DNA of 64,000 bases. Origin: Colocasia esculenta. Taxonomy: Eukaryota > Streptophyta > Magnoliopsida > Alismatales > Araceae. The notes beneath the pieces are model-generated. The model ran no database searches and was not told the DNA's origin. It saw nothing but the letters and a program-made list of their open reading frames with translations. How positions within the stretch are numbered: the first letter of the stretch is position 1; every line of letters begins with the position of its first letter. Made by a program: the position numbers and the translations under genes. The stretch is taken from the NCBI GenBank assembly GCA_014218235.1, contig CM024760.1, forward strand, positions 69,566,961 to 69,630,960, read 5' to 3'. Below are positions 21,455 through 33,296 of this stretch, one piece after another.

Positions 21455-23471
21455 AAATTTGGTCCCCAAATTTACGCATAATGGTGTGGTTCGTACCTGA
21501 GAATAGCTCCGGGTGGTTTTTCTTCATTCTATCCTCTGTTTCCCAGGTAGCATTAGTAACTCCGTCTCGACTCCATTGAACCTTCACCATAGGTATGGTA
21601 CGATTCCTGAGTCGCTGAATCTTCCGATCCAACAGTTTGATCGACTTCTCTTCATAAGTCAGGTCCTCCCGAATCTCCAAGTCCTCGTGATCAATTACAT
21701 GGTCGGCATTGAATAAGTACTTCCGCAACATGGATATGTGGAACACACTATGCACGTTTGCTAGTTGCGGAGGTAGTGCAAGTCTATAGGCCACCTGACC
21801 AATTCTTTCCAGAATTTCAAATGGCCCTATAAATCTGGGACTTAGTTTTCCTTTGATCCCAAATCTTTGTATTCCCCTTGAAGGTGAGACCTTCAAGAAA
21901 ACATGCTCACCAACCTGAAATTCCAGTTCTCTCCTTCTCTTGTCTGCATAACTTTTCTGCCTGGATTGTGCTATCTTCAGACGTTCCCTGACAATCTGAA
22001 CCTTCCGGACAGTTGCCTCAATCAAGTCGGGTCCAACCCATTGGTTCTCCCCAACCTCTTCCCAACAAAGGGGTGATCTGCAACTCCTGCCATATAAGGC
22101 TTCAAATGGAGCCATTTTGATACTAGCCTGATAGCTGTTGTTATAAGCAAACTCCATCAAGTACAACTGATCATCCCAACGACCCTTGAAATCCAGCACC
22201 AAAGCACGAAGCATGTCCTCCACAATCTGATTGGTCCTTTCAGTTTGTCCATCAGTCTGAGGATGGAAGGCAGTACTAAAATTTAATTTAGTACCCATTG
22301 CTGCTTGTAAACCCTTCCAGAAGTGTGAAGTAAATCTAGGGTCCCGATCTGATATTATGCTAGATGGAACCCCATGCAATCTAGCTACTTCCTTAACATA
22401 TAGTGCAGCCAATACATCCACTGACCAAGTACTCTTAATTGGCAAGAAATGTGCCGACTTAGTCAATCGATCAACTATTACCCAAATTGCATACATACCA
22501 CTCCTAGTCTTGGGCAATCCCATGATAAAGTCCATACCGATGCTATCCCACTTCCATTCTGGGATTTCTAGTGGTAGCAGTCCACCAGCCGTACGGAAAT
22601 GTTCGGCTTTGACTTTCATGCATGTCAAACAGTATGCCACATGATCGGCCACATCCCTCTTCATGTTTGGCCACCAGTACGACCTTTTTAAATCTTGGTA
22701 CATCTTTGTTGATCCTGGATGAATCGTATATTTGGACTGATGAGCTTCATTCAGTAACCTTTTCTTGAGTTCTTCATGATCAGGGACACATGTTCTACCT
22801 CTGAATAATAATCTTCCTTCTGTTGATAGAGTAAAGTCGGGTCTTTGTTCTAACTTCTCCCTGATCTGAACTAAGAGTGGGTCTTCTCCCTGTTTCTCCT
22901 GGATTTCGGTCAGCAGACCGGATTGTATCTGGAGATTAGAAATCATTACTTGTTTCTCCTTCTTTTCCATGTCTAAATTCAGACTTGCAAATTGCTCCAG
23001 TAACTTCCATTCGCCCAGCATCATACTAGCTAGAACAGTTCCTGGTTGTCTACTTAGAGCGTCTGCCACTACATTGGCTTTCCCAGGGTGATATTGGATG
23101 GAAATGTCAAAGTCCTTAAGGTACTCTAACCACCTTCTTTGTCTCATGTTAAGCTCCTTCTGTGAGAACAGGTATTTCAAACTCTTGTGGTCAGAAAAGA
23201 CTTTAAATTGCTCACCATAGATATAATGCCTCCATATCTTTAAGGCGAATACCACAGCTGCTAACTCCAAGTCATGAACCGGATAGTTCACTTCGTGGAT
23301 CTTCAACTGTCTGGAAGCATAAGCTATTACCTTCCCTTGTTGCATTAAGACACATCCCAGTCCGGTACCAGAAGCATCTGAATAAATTTCAAATCCTCCC
23401 TCTTCAGTGGGTAAGGCGAGGACAGGGCAGTAGTCAGACACTTCTTCAAGTTGTTGAAACTTTCCTCGCAA
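21450..23471 (-). pseudogene. Pol of element C, distal part: RNase H, integrase, chromodomain-like tail
   Basis: A 673-codon open frame that is the continuation of pol after a frameshift near 23440. In order: RNase H (IYSDASGTGLGCVLMQ, with the catalytic Asp), integrase zinc domain (HQSKYTIHPGSTKM then CLTCMKVKAEH), integrase core (SIGMDFIMGLPKT, IISDRDPRFTS, DGQTERTNQIVED, giving the D-D-E triad), and the GPY/F module (KLSPRFIGPFEILERIG). The C-terminal module (TIPMVKVQWSRDGVTNATWE) is the chromodomain-like tail of Tekay/Del chromoviruses, which is believed to guide insertion to particular chromatin. This half of the protein looks complete, but it cannot be made from this copy without crossing the frameshift and the stop at 23702. 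Confidence 0.9.
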
Positions 23472-25861
23472 TCCTCATTCCACACAAACGGATTTTCCTT
23501 CCGGGTCAGCTTGGTTAATGGTACTGCAATCTTTGAGAAATCTTTTATAAACCTTCGGTAATGCCCAGCTAATCCCAGAAAACTCCTGATCTCTGTGACG
23601 CTTGTCGGTCTTTCCCATTTCAACACAGCCTCAACCTTTGATGGATCAACAGTGATACCATCTTTGGTTACCACATGCCCTAGAAAGGATACCTCCTCAA
23701 GCTAGAATTCACATTTACTTAACTTGGCATATAGTTTGTTCTCCCTTAAAATCTGCAATGCAATCCTCAAATGCTCCTCATGCTCTTCCTTTGTCTTGGA
23801 ATAAATCAGTATATCATCGATGAATACCACCACAAACTTATCAAGATATGGGCGATAAATGCTATTCATCAGTTGCATGAAAACTGCAGGGGCATTTGTT
23901 AGTCCAAAAGGCATAACAATAAATTCATAATGCCCATACCTGCTTCGGAAGGCAGTCTTGTGAATGTCTTCTCCTTTGATCCTCAATTGATGATAACCGG
24001 ATCGGAGATCTATTTTAGAGAAGTACCTAGCTCCAGATAATTGATCAAACAACTCATCAATTCTCGGCAGAGGGTATTTGTTCTTGATGGTTAACTGATT
24101 CAGTTGTCTGTAATCTATGCATAGTCTCATCGACCCATCTTTCTTCTTGACGAAGAGGACAGGTGCACCCCATGGCGACGTGCTTGGTCGGATGAAACCC
24201 TTCTCTAACAGTTCCATCAGTTGCTCTTTTAATTCTTTCAGTTCTGCGGGGGACATTCTATATGGTGCCCTAGATACCGGTGCTGCACCAGGGACCAATT
24301 CGATGGTAAAATCGACCTCTCGCTCTGGCGGAATTCCTGGCAAGTCTTCGGGGAAAACATCAGCGTATTCGCTGACGACATGGATGTCCTTTACCTTGAC
24401 TTCCTTCTTTGCAATGACTACAGCAGCAAGAAAGGCCATACAACCTTTCCTCATCATCCTTTTGGCTTGTAATGCAGAGATAATTGACAATCTCCTGCGG
24501 TTTCTATCCCCGGTGAACACTATTTTTGGGTACTGGCTAAAAGTTACCCGACCTCTCTTGCAATTTATGCTAGCCCCATGTTCAGACATCCAGTCTGCTC
24601 CCAGTATCACATCATACCCCGCCATGTCCATACATATTAAATTTGCTGGTAGGTTTTGGGTTTCAATCAACACTTCACTGGATGGTATATGGTTTGTAAG
24701 ATTGGTACCCGGACCAATCGGGGTTGACACAACTATTTCTGATTTCATTGGGACAGGATTTTCAGGTAGGGTATCAACAAATGTTTGAGATATGAAGGAA
24801 TGCGTAGCTCCCGTATCAAAGAGAACATATGCGGGTCGGGAAAGAATAGTAAGTGTACCTTCCACGATCCCTCCTTCTTCAGCAGTTTCTGGTTCCTGGA
24901 CAGCTTGCAGACGGCCTTGCCTTTTCTGTCCATTCGGACGCTTGTCCTGAGGGGCTTGATCTTTCAGCATTGGGCAGTCTGAAATCCTATGGTCACAACT
25001 TCCACAGCGAAGGCATCTCCCTTGCGCTCTCCAGCATTCTTCAGTCCGATGACCAGCCCTGTCACAATGTTTACACCTTTCTCCTGTTGTCACCATTACT
25101 TGCTTACCTAACTCCTTCGGCTTTTTATCCGCTGGTTCATTTACCCCGCCACTGGGCCTTTTCTTCCCAATAGTCGGCTGATACCTCCCAGCAGAAGACA
25201 CTTGTTCTCGTTTCACGGATTTTCCCTTAATCCTTTCAGCAGTCTCCATGGCATCTTCCAATAGCTGAGCCTTCTTAACCATTTCAGCATAAGTTTGAAT
25301 GTCCATTGGCGCCAGTTGAGTGATGAACTGGGGCCTCAAGCCATTCAGAAAGCGTTTCGCCTTCATCCTTTCTGTCCCAATTAAGTGAACAGCATATCGG
25401 GACAGCCGAGAGAATTGGGCCTCATATTCAGCCACATCGAGTCCTCTCTGCTTCAAAGCCGCAAATTCGGCTGCTTTCCGTTCTTGGACCCTCTCAGAAA
25501 AGTACTTGGCGTTGAAACGCTCAATGAACTGAGCCCATGTTGGTTGTTGTCCATTTAGGGTTGCTTCTACCGACTCCCACCATGCTCTGGCATCCTTTTC
25601 CAATTGGAAAGTCGCCAGTAGTACTTTGTTCTCGCCTGTGCATTGCATAACCTTGAATATCCTTTCAATCTCTTTAACCCAGTGTTCAGCAACGTCTGGG
25701 TTAGTACTCCCTTCAAACCTAGGCGGATCCATGTTCCGGAAATTCCGATGGAGCTCACCGGCTCCGCGGTTACCTCCACCTTGGGTGGCTTGTAAGATAG
25801 CCTGAGTCAAATTCTGTATAGTTCGTTGCATGTCCCTAGCCTGGGCACGTTCAGCGGCCAT
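23345..25861 (-). pseudogene. gag-protease-reverse transcriptase of element C, one stop and one frameshift
   Basis: The start is the ATG at 25861 (MAAERAQARDMQ). One frame runs 720 codons to a TAG at 23702, then continues in the same frame to 23345. Domains: gag (RFEGSTNPDVAEHWVKEIER and on), two zinc knuckles (CKHCDRAGHRTEEC, CLRCGSCDHRISDC), protease (VLFDTGATHSFIS), and reverse transcriptase (DYRQLNQLTIKNKYPLPRID; catalytic VVVFIDDILIYSK). The TAG falls after KCEF, where relatives of this family have Trp, so it looks like a G-to-A change in TGG. The frameshift near 23440 separates the RT end from RNase H. The single-frame gag-pol layout is normal for this clade. Confidence 0.9.
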
Positions 25862-26028
25862 TGAGGTAATAAGTACCTTCAAGATAATAATGTGAGTTAG
25901 TCATCTAAATATATCACATGTGACTTCTATTCCCATGGCTCTACCCAAGCTCACATTAGGTACGACAGATTTGACTCGTGTAATCTAGTTTCATTCTATG
26001 TTCCTATTCCCTTGGACCCTAAAGTTCA

Positions 26029-26041
26029 GGCTCTGATACCA
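26029..26041 (-). other. Primer-binding site of element C (initiator tRNA-Met)
   Basis: The minus strand reads TGGTATCAGAGCC two bases inside the LTR end. This is the standard plant initiator-Met site. Confidence 0.9.
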
Positions 26042-26043
26042 AC

Positions 26044-28955
26044 TGTCACGCCCCGATTATTTAGCAGCGGAATAAATACCGGGGACGTGAACGATACAAA
26101 CCGGCGTATCACAGTTGAATAGTGCAGAGACACATTCAGATATAACAACACATTCAAGACTATAATATGGTCACTAATAGTATACTTTAATTCGTTCCAT
26201 TCAACTAGATACAACCTCACATAAGACAAATTAATCATAGGGTCCATCATTCAAATAAACTTCCACAAAAGCTTCACTATTACATAGACTACTCAAATTT
26301 CTATTTCTAAACTGTCATCTATTCTAGGACGGGTGCTCGTCACTCTTGCCCAGTCCCATCCGACTCCACGGGTTCTTCATCACTACCTGAAAAAGGCAGG
26401 ATGATAGGGGTGAGCGAACTAGCTCAGTAGGATTTACATCTCAATAACGTGCGGGCACTAGTATACATGATTAACATTTTAAGCAGGTAGATATGCATAT
26501 GAATATGATGACAATGTATGCAATACTAACAGATTGAATAGCAGAATAGAACGTATATCGTATCAGATCAAAATGTCAAGTTTGCATATTCAATGAACAG
26601 ATATTTCAAGAATAGAATCATGTCAGAAGATCAGATTGGCCATATTCAAGCAGAACTCATGTGTTCACAAGAACAAACGTATCATATCATGTCAAGTCAA
26701 ACTTATCATGTTAAACAGAAGGCACATATTCACAAATCTTGCATGTCAGGTGTGCTATGCCAAGCACCAAGAGTCCATACTCCCGCGGTTAACAAGTACG
26801 TTGGGGCGCTCCTCCCCAGGACCGGACAAGCCCTATTGCACAGGCATTGTATCAAGTTTTGGACCGGAGTCCCACGATGTGCCGAACAAACATATTCATA
26901 TTATGGCCACAGAGTTTCAATGATAAGCTCATAGTAAAAGGACATGATCATTCATAGAGTCAAGGAATGACAAACAGCTCAAAAGAACAAGGCAGGATAA
27001 TATCGTATCTTATATTTCATAATTCATTAATGTCTTGACAAGAGGGTGTTTCTAAAGACAGATCATATGTAGAACATGTACTTTCCTAACATGTATGCAT
27101 ATGACAATTAATCAATTGAACACCGGAAAACATGAAACCATGAAACTTATATGCAAATCATAACATTTACACCACTAATATGTCCGTACTAATCATGTAT
27201 TCATCCCCACATTCATATCATATTATTATCTTATCAATTGACAATAAGCAAGATCACCAGATAATCCAAGGATCATAAGAACAATCAAGATTTACACATT
27301 AGAATCATATTCATATCATTACCATTTCCTTTAATGGTTTGATTTATTTTAAGTCCATGCATACCTTATAACACCATGTACATGCTTGAAGACATCATGA
27401 AATGATTAGACCCAAATTATACAAAAATCTTGTAAGGGTAGTGTCGACACTAGATCAAGTGGTGTCGACACAATGCTTCAAACACAAGACAAAATCATGC
27501 AAAACTGGTCAGGTAGTGTCGACACTAGTTCAGGTGGTGTCGACACAGTGCATCAAAAATAAGGCAAAAAGGTCAAGTAGTGTCGACACGAGATCAAGTA
27601 GTGTCGACACTAGAGACATCTTCCAGAAAACCCCCTAACTAATATGGGACAGTGTGTCGACACTAGCACAGGTGGTGTCGACACTAGATCAGCTTCCCAG
27701 CACTTTCTGGGTCAAACTGGGGGAGTGTGTCGACACGGGATGGGACTGTGTCGACACTAGAGGGCTTCCCAGAACACTTTCTGGGCTGTTTTGGGACAGC
27801 AGGTCGACCTGAGTTCAGGTCAGGTCGACACGGGTTCAGGTCAGGTCAACACAGTGGCCCTCCCAGACAAAAACACATGACTGCAGTGCAGAGATCCACT
27901 TCCGCCTCTTATAACTCTCTAACGAATGACATTTGGACAAAACTTTCAACATGAAAGATGAAGATAACAACTAGTAGAAGAACTTTGATGTTGAGAGTTT
28001 GATCTAATTCGGTCTCGAATCCCAAGAAAACATATGAGGAACAAAGAGTTAAGTGTAGCCCGAAATCGCAGTATTCTGTAGAAACTCTCTTATCATGCTC
28101 CTAACTCTATAACGAAGGATTTTTGGACAAAACGTCCAACATAGAAGATGATCGTGATGTCAAGTAAAAGAACTTTTATGAAGAAAGTTTAGTCATATTC
28201 AGTCTTGAATCATGTGCATAACAAGAAGAACAGGAAAAAGCCCTAACTGTGCAAGACTTCGGAAAACCGACGAATACACAACGTATACTCCATGAAATTG
28301 AGTCAAACCAAATGCAAATGATCCTAGACTCAGAGAATTACATGATGGTGTTGGTTTTCTTTAATCTTGGCCCGAGAACACCTACCTTTACGAAGATCTA
28401 AAACCTGTTGATGTTCTGGACACAACAGAGGATGCAGGGGATGAAGCTCCTAGTTCCCAGCCTTTCTCCTGCTCCCCAGAAGTTCTTGCTTGCTTCCAAA
28501 CGACCCAAACATCGTTGTTAAACCTTTCCCAAGAGTTTAGGGACGAGTTCTTATAGTTTTAGGATCTTGTTAAGAGTCCTAACGATACTAAGAAAGGGGC
28601 TACGAGCTCTGTTTCCTAGTTTCCAGGAAATCTGGGATTCCCTTACCCAAAAGATGTAGCAGAGGTTTAGGAAACCTCCTCTTAGAGTTGGGTCCGGTTT
28701 TGGCTTACCATACATGACTAATCAACCATCTTTTAACTCTAAATTGCCCTTTCTAATTATGGCATAATTACCTACACGAATTTCTGGGTAATTCCCTGTC
28801 CAGTTCATTCATATCCTTGGGCCAAATGTGTTCTATAGGCCCATTCTTGTTGATGGTTCATAATTACATGGTGTTGGAAATCTCTCACCTACGTTTAATT
28901 AATTTATCCCCTATATTTCTGAAATTTTAAATTGCTAAATTTCCGAGGTGTTACA
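26044..28955 (-). repeat. LTR of element C (5' LTR in element orientation)
   Basis: 2912 bp, nearly identical to 18527-21438. It carries the same palindrome array at 27441-27852 and the same TATA-like box (27364-27371). Directly after it comes ACCTC, the right target duplication. Confidence 0.95.
27441..27852 (-). promoter_or_regulatory. Paired TGTCGACA palindrome array, second LTR of element C
   Basis: Copy of the array at 19924-20335, shifted by 7517 bp, with the same 21-bp spacing inside pairs. In element orientation this is the 5' LTR, the copy that would drive transcription. Confidence 0.7.
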
Positions 28956-28960
28956 ACCTC

Positions 28961-29640
28961 GGACGGTTCGTGCACCAGAATGAAGACCGCCCCAGATGCC
29001 GAGAGCGGACTCCCGATCAGCCGATCAACACTGAGCCCAACGGGCAAGAAATCAACTTGATCGTAGGAGGGTTCAGCACGGGTAGAGAGAGCACTCAGAG
29101 CCGACGCGATTACGCAAGGCGAGTGCATGTTGTGGACAGACCGTCGATACCTCGGCCGGCCCCTTATCCCCCTAGTCCCATGCATGCACAGTCTGAGGGG
29201 GCCATAACCTTCTCAGACGAAGATCTTGTAGGGGTTACCACCGCGCACTGATGTGTTGGTCGTTTCGGCAACCATCAATCATTGTAATGTGCGCAGGATT
29301 CTGGTAGATAATAGAAGTGCCCCCGACGTATTGGCTTACAATTGCTATCTCCTTATGGGCCTAAAAATCGATCAGCTCACCCCTGTAGAATCACCCCTGT
29401 TCGGCTTCTCGGGGGTGTCGGTTCAGCCTATGGGTAGAGTTCGCCTCCCGATCACCCTCGGGACGGCTCTGAAGTGTGTGACTAAGGTGGTGGATTTCTT
29501 GGTCATCAGGAACATGCCTGGATACAATGCGATCCTTGGTAGAGGTCTGATCGGGCGGATCAAGGCGGTGCCTTCATCCCTCCATCAGAAGATGAAGTTC
29601 CCCACCCTGTGTGGGGTCGGCGAGGTGCTCGGATGACAGC
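28961..29640 (+). pseudogene. gag end and protease of element B
   Basis: Continues gag of element B after element C. The join is exact: the codons after the duplication give GRFVHQNEDRP, matching GRYMRRNEDRS in element A. A frameshift near 29250 moves to the protease frame (29253-29636). There the active site reads VDNRSAPDVL; element A has DNGSA, so the key Gly is replaced by Arg here. GYNAILGRGLIGRIKA closes the domain. The enzyme would be inactive even without the frame break. Confidence 0.82.
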
Positions 29641-31204
29641 GCGAGTCTCGACGGTGTTATGTCCTTTCTCTAAGGGACAAGCAGCCACTCGCGGCTCCAA
29701 CACCTGTTACTCCACCAGCCTTCCACAAGCTGCGGAACTCCTGCCGAGGACCTACTTCCAGTCCAAGTGGATAACGACCCCGAACACGTCCTATACATTG
29801 GCGCGTTACTAGCGGAAGCAGAGCAGCAGCGGTATAGAAGTTTCTTACTAGCTAATCTGGACGTGCATCCCACCAGAGGTAATGGTGCATCACCTCCGCC
29901 TAGATCCACGGGTCCCACCGGTTCAACAAAGGAGGCAACCCGTCAACCAAGAGCGGCAGACTGTGATCCGTGGTCACGTTGTCAAAAGCCGAGCAGTGGG
30001 GCTCCTCCGGGAAGCCCAATACCCAAGATGGATCTCCAACGTAGTCCTCGTATGCAAAGCCACTAGTAAATGGCGCGTATGTGTGGATTACAAGGACCTC
30101 AACAAAGCGACTCCCAAGGATAACTTCTCATTGCCACACATCGATTAGCTGGTAGACGCTACGTTTGGGCATGAGCTCCTCAGCTTCTTGGATGCCTACT
30201 CTGGGTATCACCGGATCAGTATGCATCCTCCGGAAAAGGACGCCACCACGTTAGTCACAGATTTGGGGCTATACTGTTTCACCAGGATGCCCTTTGGTCT
30301 GAAAAATGCGGGCACAACATACCAGCGATTGGTCAACAAGATGTTCAAGCAGCAAATTAGGCGCAACATGGAGGTCTACGTCGATGATATGTTGGTCAAA
30401 ACGCTTCCAAGCACTGACCACATCTCTGACCTCGAGCAGACCTTCGCAACTTTGCGAAGGTACAATATGAAGCTCAACCCAACTAAGTGTGTGTTTGGAG
30501 TATGCTCAGGAAAGTTCCTCGGCTTCCTCATTTCAAATAGAGGAATAGAGGCCAACCCTGAGAAGATCCAAGCAATACTTGAAATGAGCAGCCCAAAAAT
30601 GGTACGTGACGTCCAACGTTTGACTAGACGGCTAGCCGCACTCAACCGGTTCATGTCTCGAACAGCAGAGAGGAGCTTCAACTTCTTTAAATTACTGCGA
30701 GGACCCAAAGGCTCTTCACAGCAAGGGGGGCATGTACGGTTGATTGAGGACTGTGAGGCCACCTTCGCGGAGTTGAAGGCCTATCTCGCAGCCCCACCTG
30801 TTCTCTCGAAACCTATGCTCGGGGAGCCCTTGTTCGTATACCTTTCGGTTACCGAGCACTCTGTCAGCGCAGTGTTGATCAGAGAAGAGGGAGCGGCCCA
30901 GCGTCCCGTTTACTATATCAGCAGGGTCCTTCAAGAAGCTGAAAGAAGGTACCCCGAGCAGAAAAACTCGCCCTTGCTCTGGTCACAGCTGCCCGGAAAC
31001 TCAGGCCCTACTTTCAGGACCACTCAATAACGGTTCTTACCGACCAACCGTTGAAGTCTATTCTACAGCGGCCGGAGGCTTTTGGCCAGCTCATTAAATG
31101 GGCCATTGAGCTAGGCGAGTTCGACATCAGCTACCATCCAAGGACGGCCATTAAAGCGCAAGCATTGGCGAACTTCGTCACGGAAATGTACCCTCCCTAC
31201 TGAG
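29641..31204 (+). pseudogene. Reverse transcriptase and first RNase H of element B
   Basis: After a broken linker (29641-30000), RT is readable from about 30020: KWRVCVDYKDLNKATPKDNF, an in-frame TAG at 30146, then FLDAYSGYHRISMHPPEKDA, TRMPFGLKNAGTTYQRLVNK and the catalytic MEVYVDDMLVK near 30370. The first RNase H follows (LFVYLSVTEHSVSAVLIREE, about 30820-30890). It lacks the Asp that starts a working RNase H (compare IYSDASGTG in element C), as is usual in Tat elements. A frameshift near 30960 ends the long open stretch at 31030. Confidence 0.88.
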
Positions 31205-31717
31205 CAGGATCCTCCCCTCGCCGACGAGCCCCCATGGGAGCTCTACTTCGATAGATTCTCGTGTGTCACAGGGAGCGGAGCTGGCCTGGTCCTCACCTCT
31301 CCGGAGGGTTTAGAGTTCTAATATGCCCTTCAGTTTCGCTTTGCAGCATCCAACAATGTGGCCGAATACGAAGCGCTGCTGTCCGGAATCCGAATGGCGA
31401 GGCACCTTGGAGCCCTTCAACTCAGGGCCTTCAGTGACTCCCAATTGGTTGCCGGCCAGGTGAACGGACAGTTCGAAGCAAGGGAGCCACACATGGCCCA
31501 GTACCTTCAACAGGTCAAAAGTCGAGCAGAAGGCCTCCTCTACTTCGAAGTCATACATGTTCCACGAGAGCAAAATGCGCGAGCCGATGCACTTGCCAAG
31601 CTGGCGTCTTCAGGTGACATCGCCCCTTCTCGCTCCGTATTCATTGAAGAGCTCGATGCACTGAGCACTGAAATGGATGTAGCAGCCATTGGGTCCGACC
31701 CCCCAGCTCCGAACTAG
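31205..31717 (+). pseudogene. Archaeal-type RNase H (aRNH) of element B
   Basis: Begins PPWELYFDRFSCVTGSGAGL, where the Gly-Ser after the catalytic Asp seen in element A (DGSS) is Arg-Phe. A stop lies near 31320. The rest is open at 31358-31717: NVAEYEALLSGI (Glu), LRAFSDSQLVAGQVNGQF (Asp) and ARADALAKLASSG (final Asp). The domain sits between the degenerate RNase H and integrase, the fixed place for this second RNase H in Tat elements. Confidence 0.85.
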
Positions 31718-32949
31718 ATGGACCCTATCCTGGCCTATCTGCTTCGAGGCGAGCTTCCCCCTGAGCAGGGCTAAGCTCGGAATATCAGACTGCGTTCTCA
31801 GCATTTCACCCTCATAGAAGGCAAGCTCTACCGACGGTCCCTTTCAAGACCCCTCTTACGGTGTCTCAGCCCTGAAGAGGCCCTTGCGGCTATCGAAGAG
31901 GTTCACGAGGGGTTGTGCGGAAGCCACTTGGGGGGCAGAACGCTAGCACGCAGTATTATTCGAGCAGGATTCTGGTGGCCCTCTCTGCAAAAGGACTGTA
32001 TGTCTTTTGTCAGAAGGTGCCCGGAATGTCAGAAGTTTGGACAGCTCATTAAGCAACCAGCCGAGCAACTTCATACACTGTTTGAGCCTCGCCCTTTCGC
32101 TAGATGGGGCATTGATATACTGGGTCCCTTCCCAGAGGCCCAGGGTCGGAAGAAGTTCTTGTTCGTGGCCATGGACTACTTTACTAAGTGGGTCGAAGTA
32201 GAACCCGTTACCACAATCACTAAACAAGCTACGTGGAAGTTCGTTTGGAAGAACCTCCTCTGCAGGTTTGGCATCCCAAGAGTGATTACCTCCGACAACG
32301 GGAAGCAGTTCGATAGCACCTTCTTCAAGCAGAAGTGCGCCGAACTTGGCATCTACAACCACTTCACCTCCGTGGCACATCCTCAGGCTAATGGTCTGGT
32401 CGAAAATGCCAACCGTACATTACTGCACGGGATCCGCACGAGAGTCAAAGCTACTGGTGGTTCGTGGATTGATGAACTCCCTAATGTGTTGTGGTGTCAC
32501 CATACAACTACTCGGGTAGCCACAGGGGAGACCCCTTTCCATTTGGCCTACAGCACAGAGGCCGTTGTACCTCTGGAAGTGGCTCTCCCCACTCTCCGGA
32601 CAACTCACTTCGACGAGGCCGCCAATAATCACGCTCTCAGAGAAAACCTAGACATGCTTGGCGAACCCCAAAATGACACCAGCATCAGACTAGTTTCCTA
32701 CCAATAGCGTCTTGCGCAGTATTATAACTCCCGGGTTCGGGAGAGGCGCTTCTTCGAAGGGGACCTCATTCTTCACCGCTGCTCGGCATCGGATCCCCGA
32801 AGAGCAGCAGGCAAACTCGCCCCCAAATGGGAAGGACCTTATCAGGTCGCCCAGGTCCTTGGAAAAGGCTCTTACAAGCTAACTACTCCTAGTGGCGGGG
32901 CCATACCCAGAACCTGGCATGTATCCAATTTGAAGGCTTACTATTTATA
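31718..32949 (+). pseudogene. Integrase of element B
   Basis: After a linker, the zinc domain is complete (VHEGLCGSHLGGRTLAR ... RRCPECQKFGQL, giving HHCC). The catalytic core follows: WGIDILGPFPEAQG (Asp), VITSDNGKQFDS (Asp), ANGLVENANRTLLHG (Glu). An in-frame TAG at 32705 follows SYQ. The same frame then runs through KLAPKWEGPYQVAQVLGKGS to a stop near 32949. Apart from that TAG the integrase frame is intact from 31913 on, so it is the best kept gene of element B. It lies tail-to-tail with the antisense gene. Confidence 0.9.
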
Positions 32950-33296
32950 AAAGCCTTCTGTTCGGCATCCTACTTCTCTCCTACTAGTTCTTTTGGCCGG
33001 CTAGAGACGAAGTCCAAAACATCCTTATCTTAATATTTTTAGCTCACAAGGATGTAACGACATCTCCTAGTATGAAGATGTTCCGCAAGCACCCCAGGTT
33101 AGAACAAACGTAGTTCATAACAACCTGTGCGGTAATTGCGAACGCTTCTAAATGACCAACGAATTCCAGTTCGGACAGAACACTTGCAAGGTAAGGAGAT
33201 AGAAAAAGTGAAGCCATTTTTTGAAAAAAGGAAGATCTATTCAGATTTTGTACAAAAGCTCGCTTCGGCCGAGCTACAAAAAAAAAGGAAGGATAT
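32950..33296. other. Tail-to-tail spacer of element B
   Basis: About 350 bp between the converging ends of integrase and the antisense gene, matching 3994-4325 of element A. No reading frame is supported. There is an A-rich stretch near 33280. Confidence 0.5.

Larger units (their letters stand above)
18527..28955 (-). mobile_element. Element C: Ty3/gypsy chromovirus (Tekay/Del type), young
   Basis: LTRs of 2912 bp each (18527-21438 and 26044-28955) are flanked by a perfect ACCTC duplication (18522-18526, 28956-28960). Genes read leftward: gag-protease-RT in 25861-23345, then RNase H-integrase-chromodomain-like tail in 23471-21450. The primer-binding site matches initiator tRNA-Met and the polypurine tract is AAGTGGGGGAGGA. 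By eye the LTRs differ at only about a dozen bases (roughly 0.4-0.5 percent), so insertion is recent. One stop codon and one frameshift in pol make this copy non-autonomous. It sits in the gag of element B. Confidence 0.95.

Noticed and set aside
24117..24788. 223-codon plus-strand frame within element C
   Set aside because: It is the mirror of the reverse transcriptase and protease coding strand; no own features, unlike the antisense gene of A and B, which has a separate region, intron and TATA box.
26029..26041. tRNA-like sequences at the LTR borders
   Set aside because: They are primer-binding sites complementary to a tRNA 3' end, not tRNA genes; no cloverleaf can be drawn around them.
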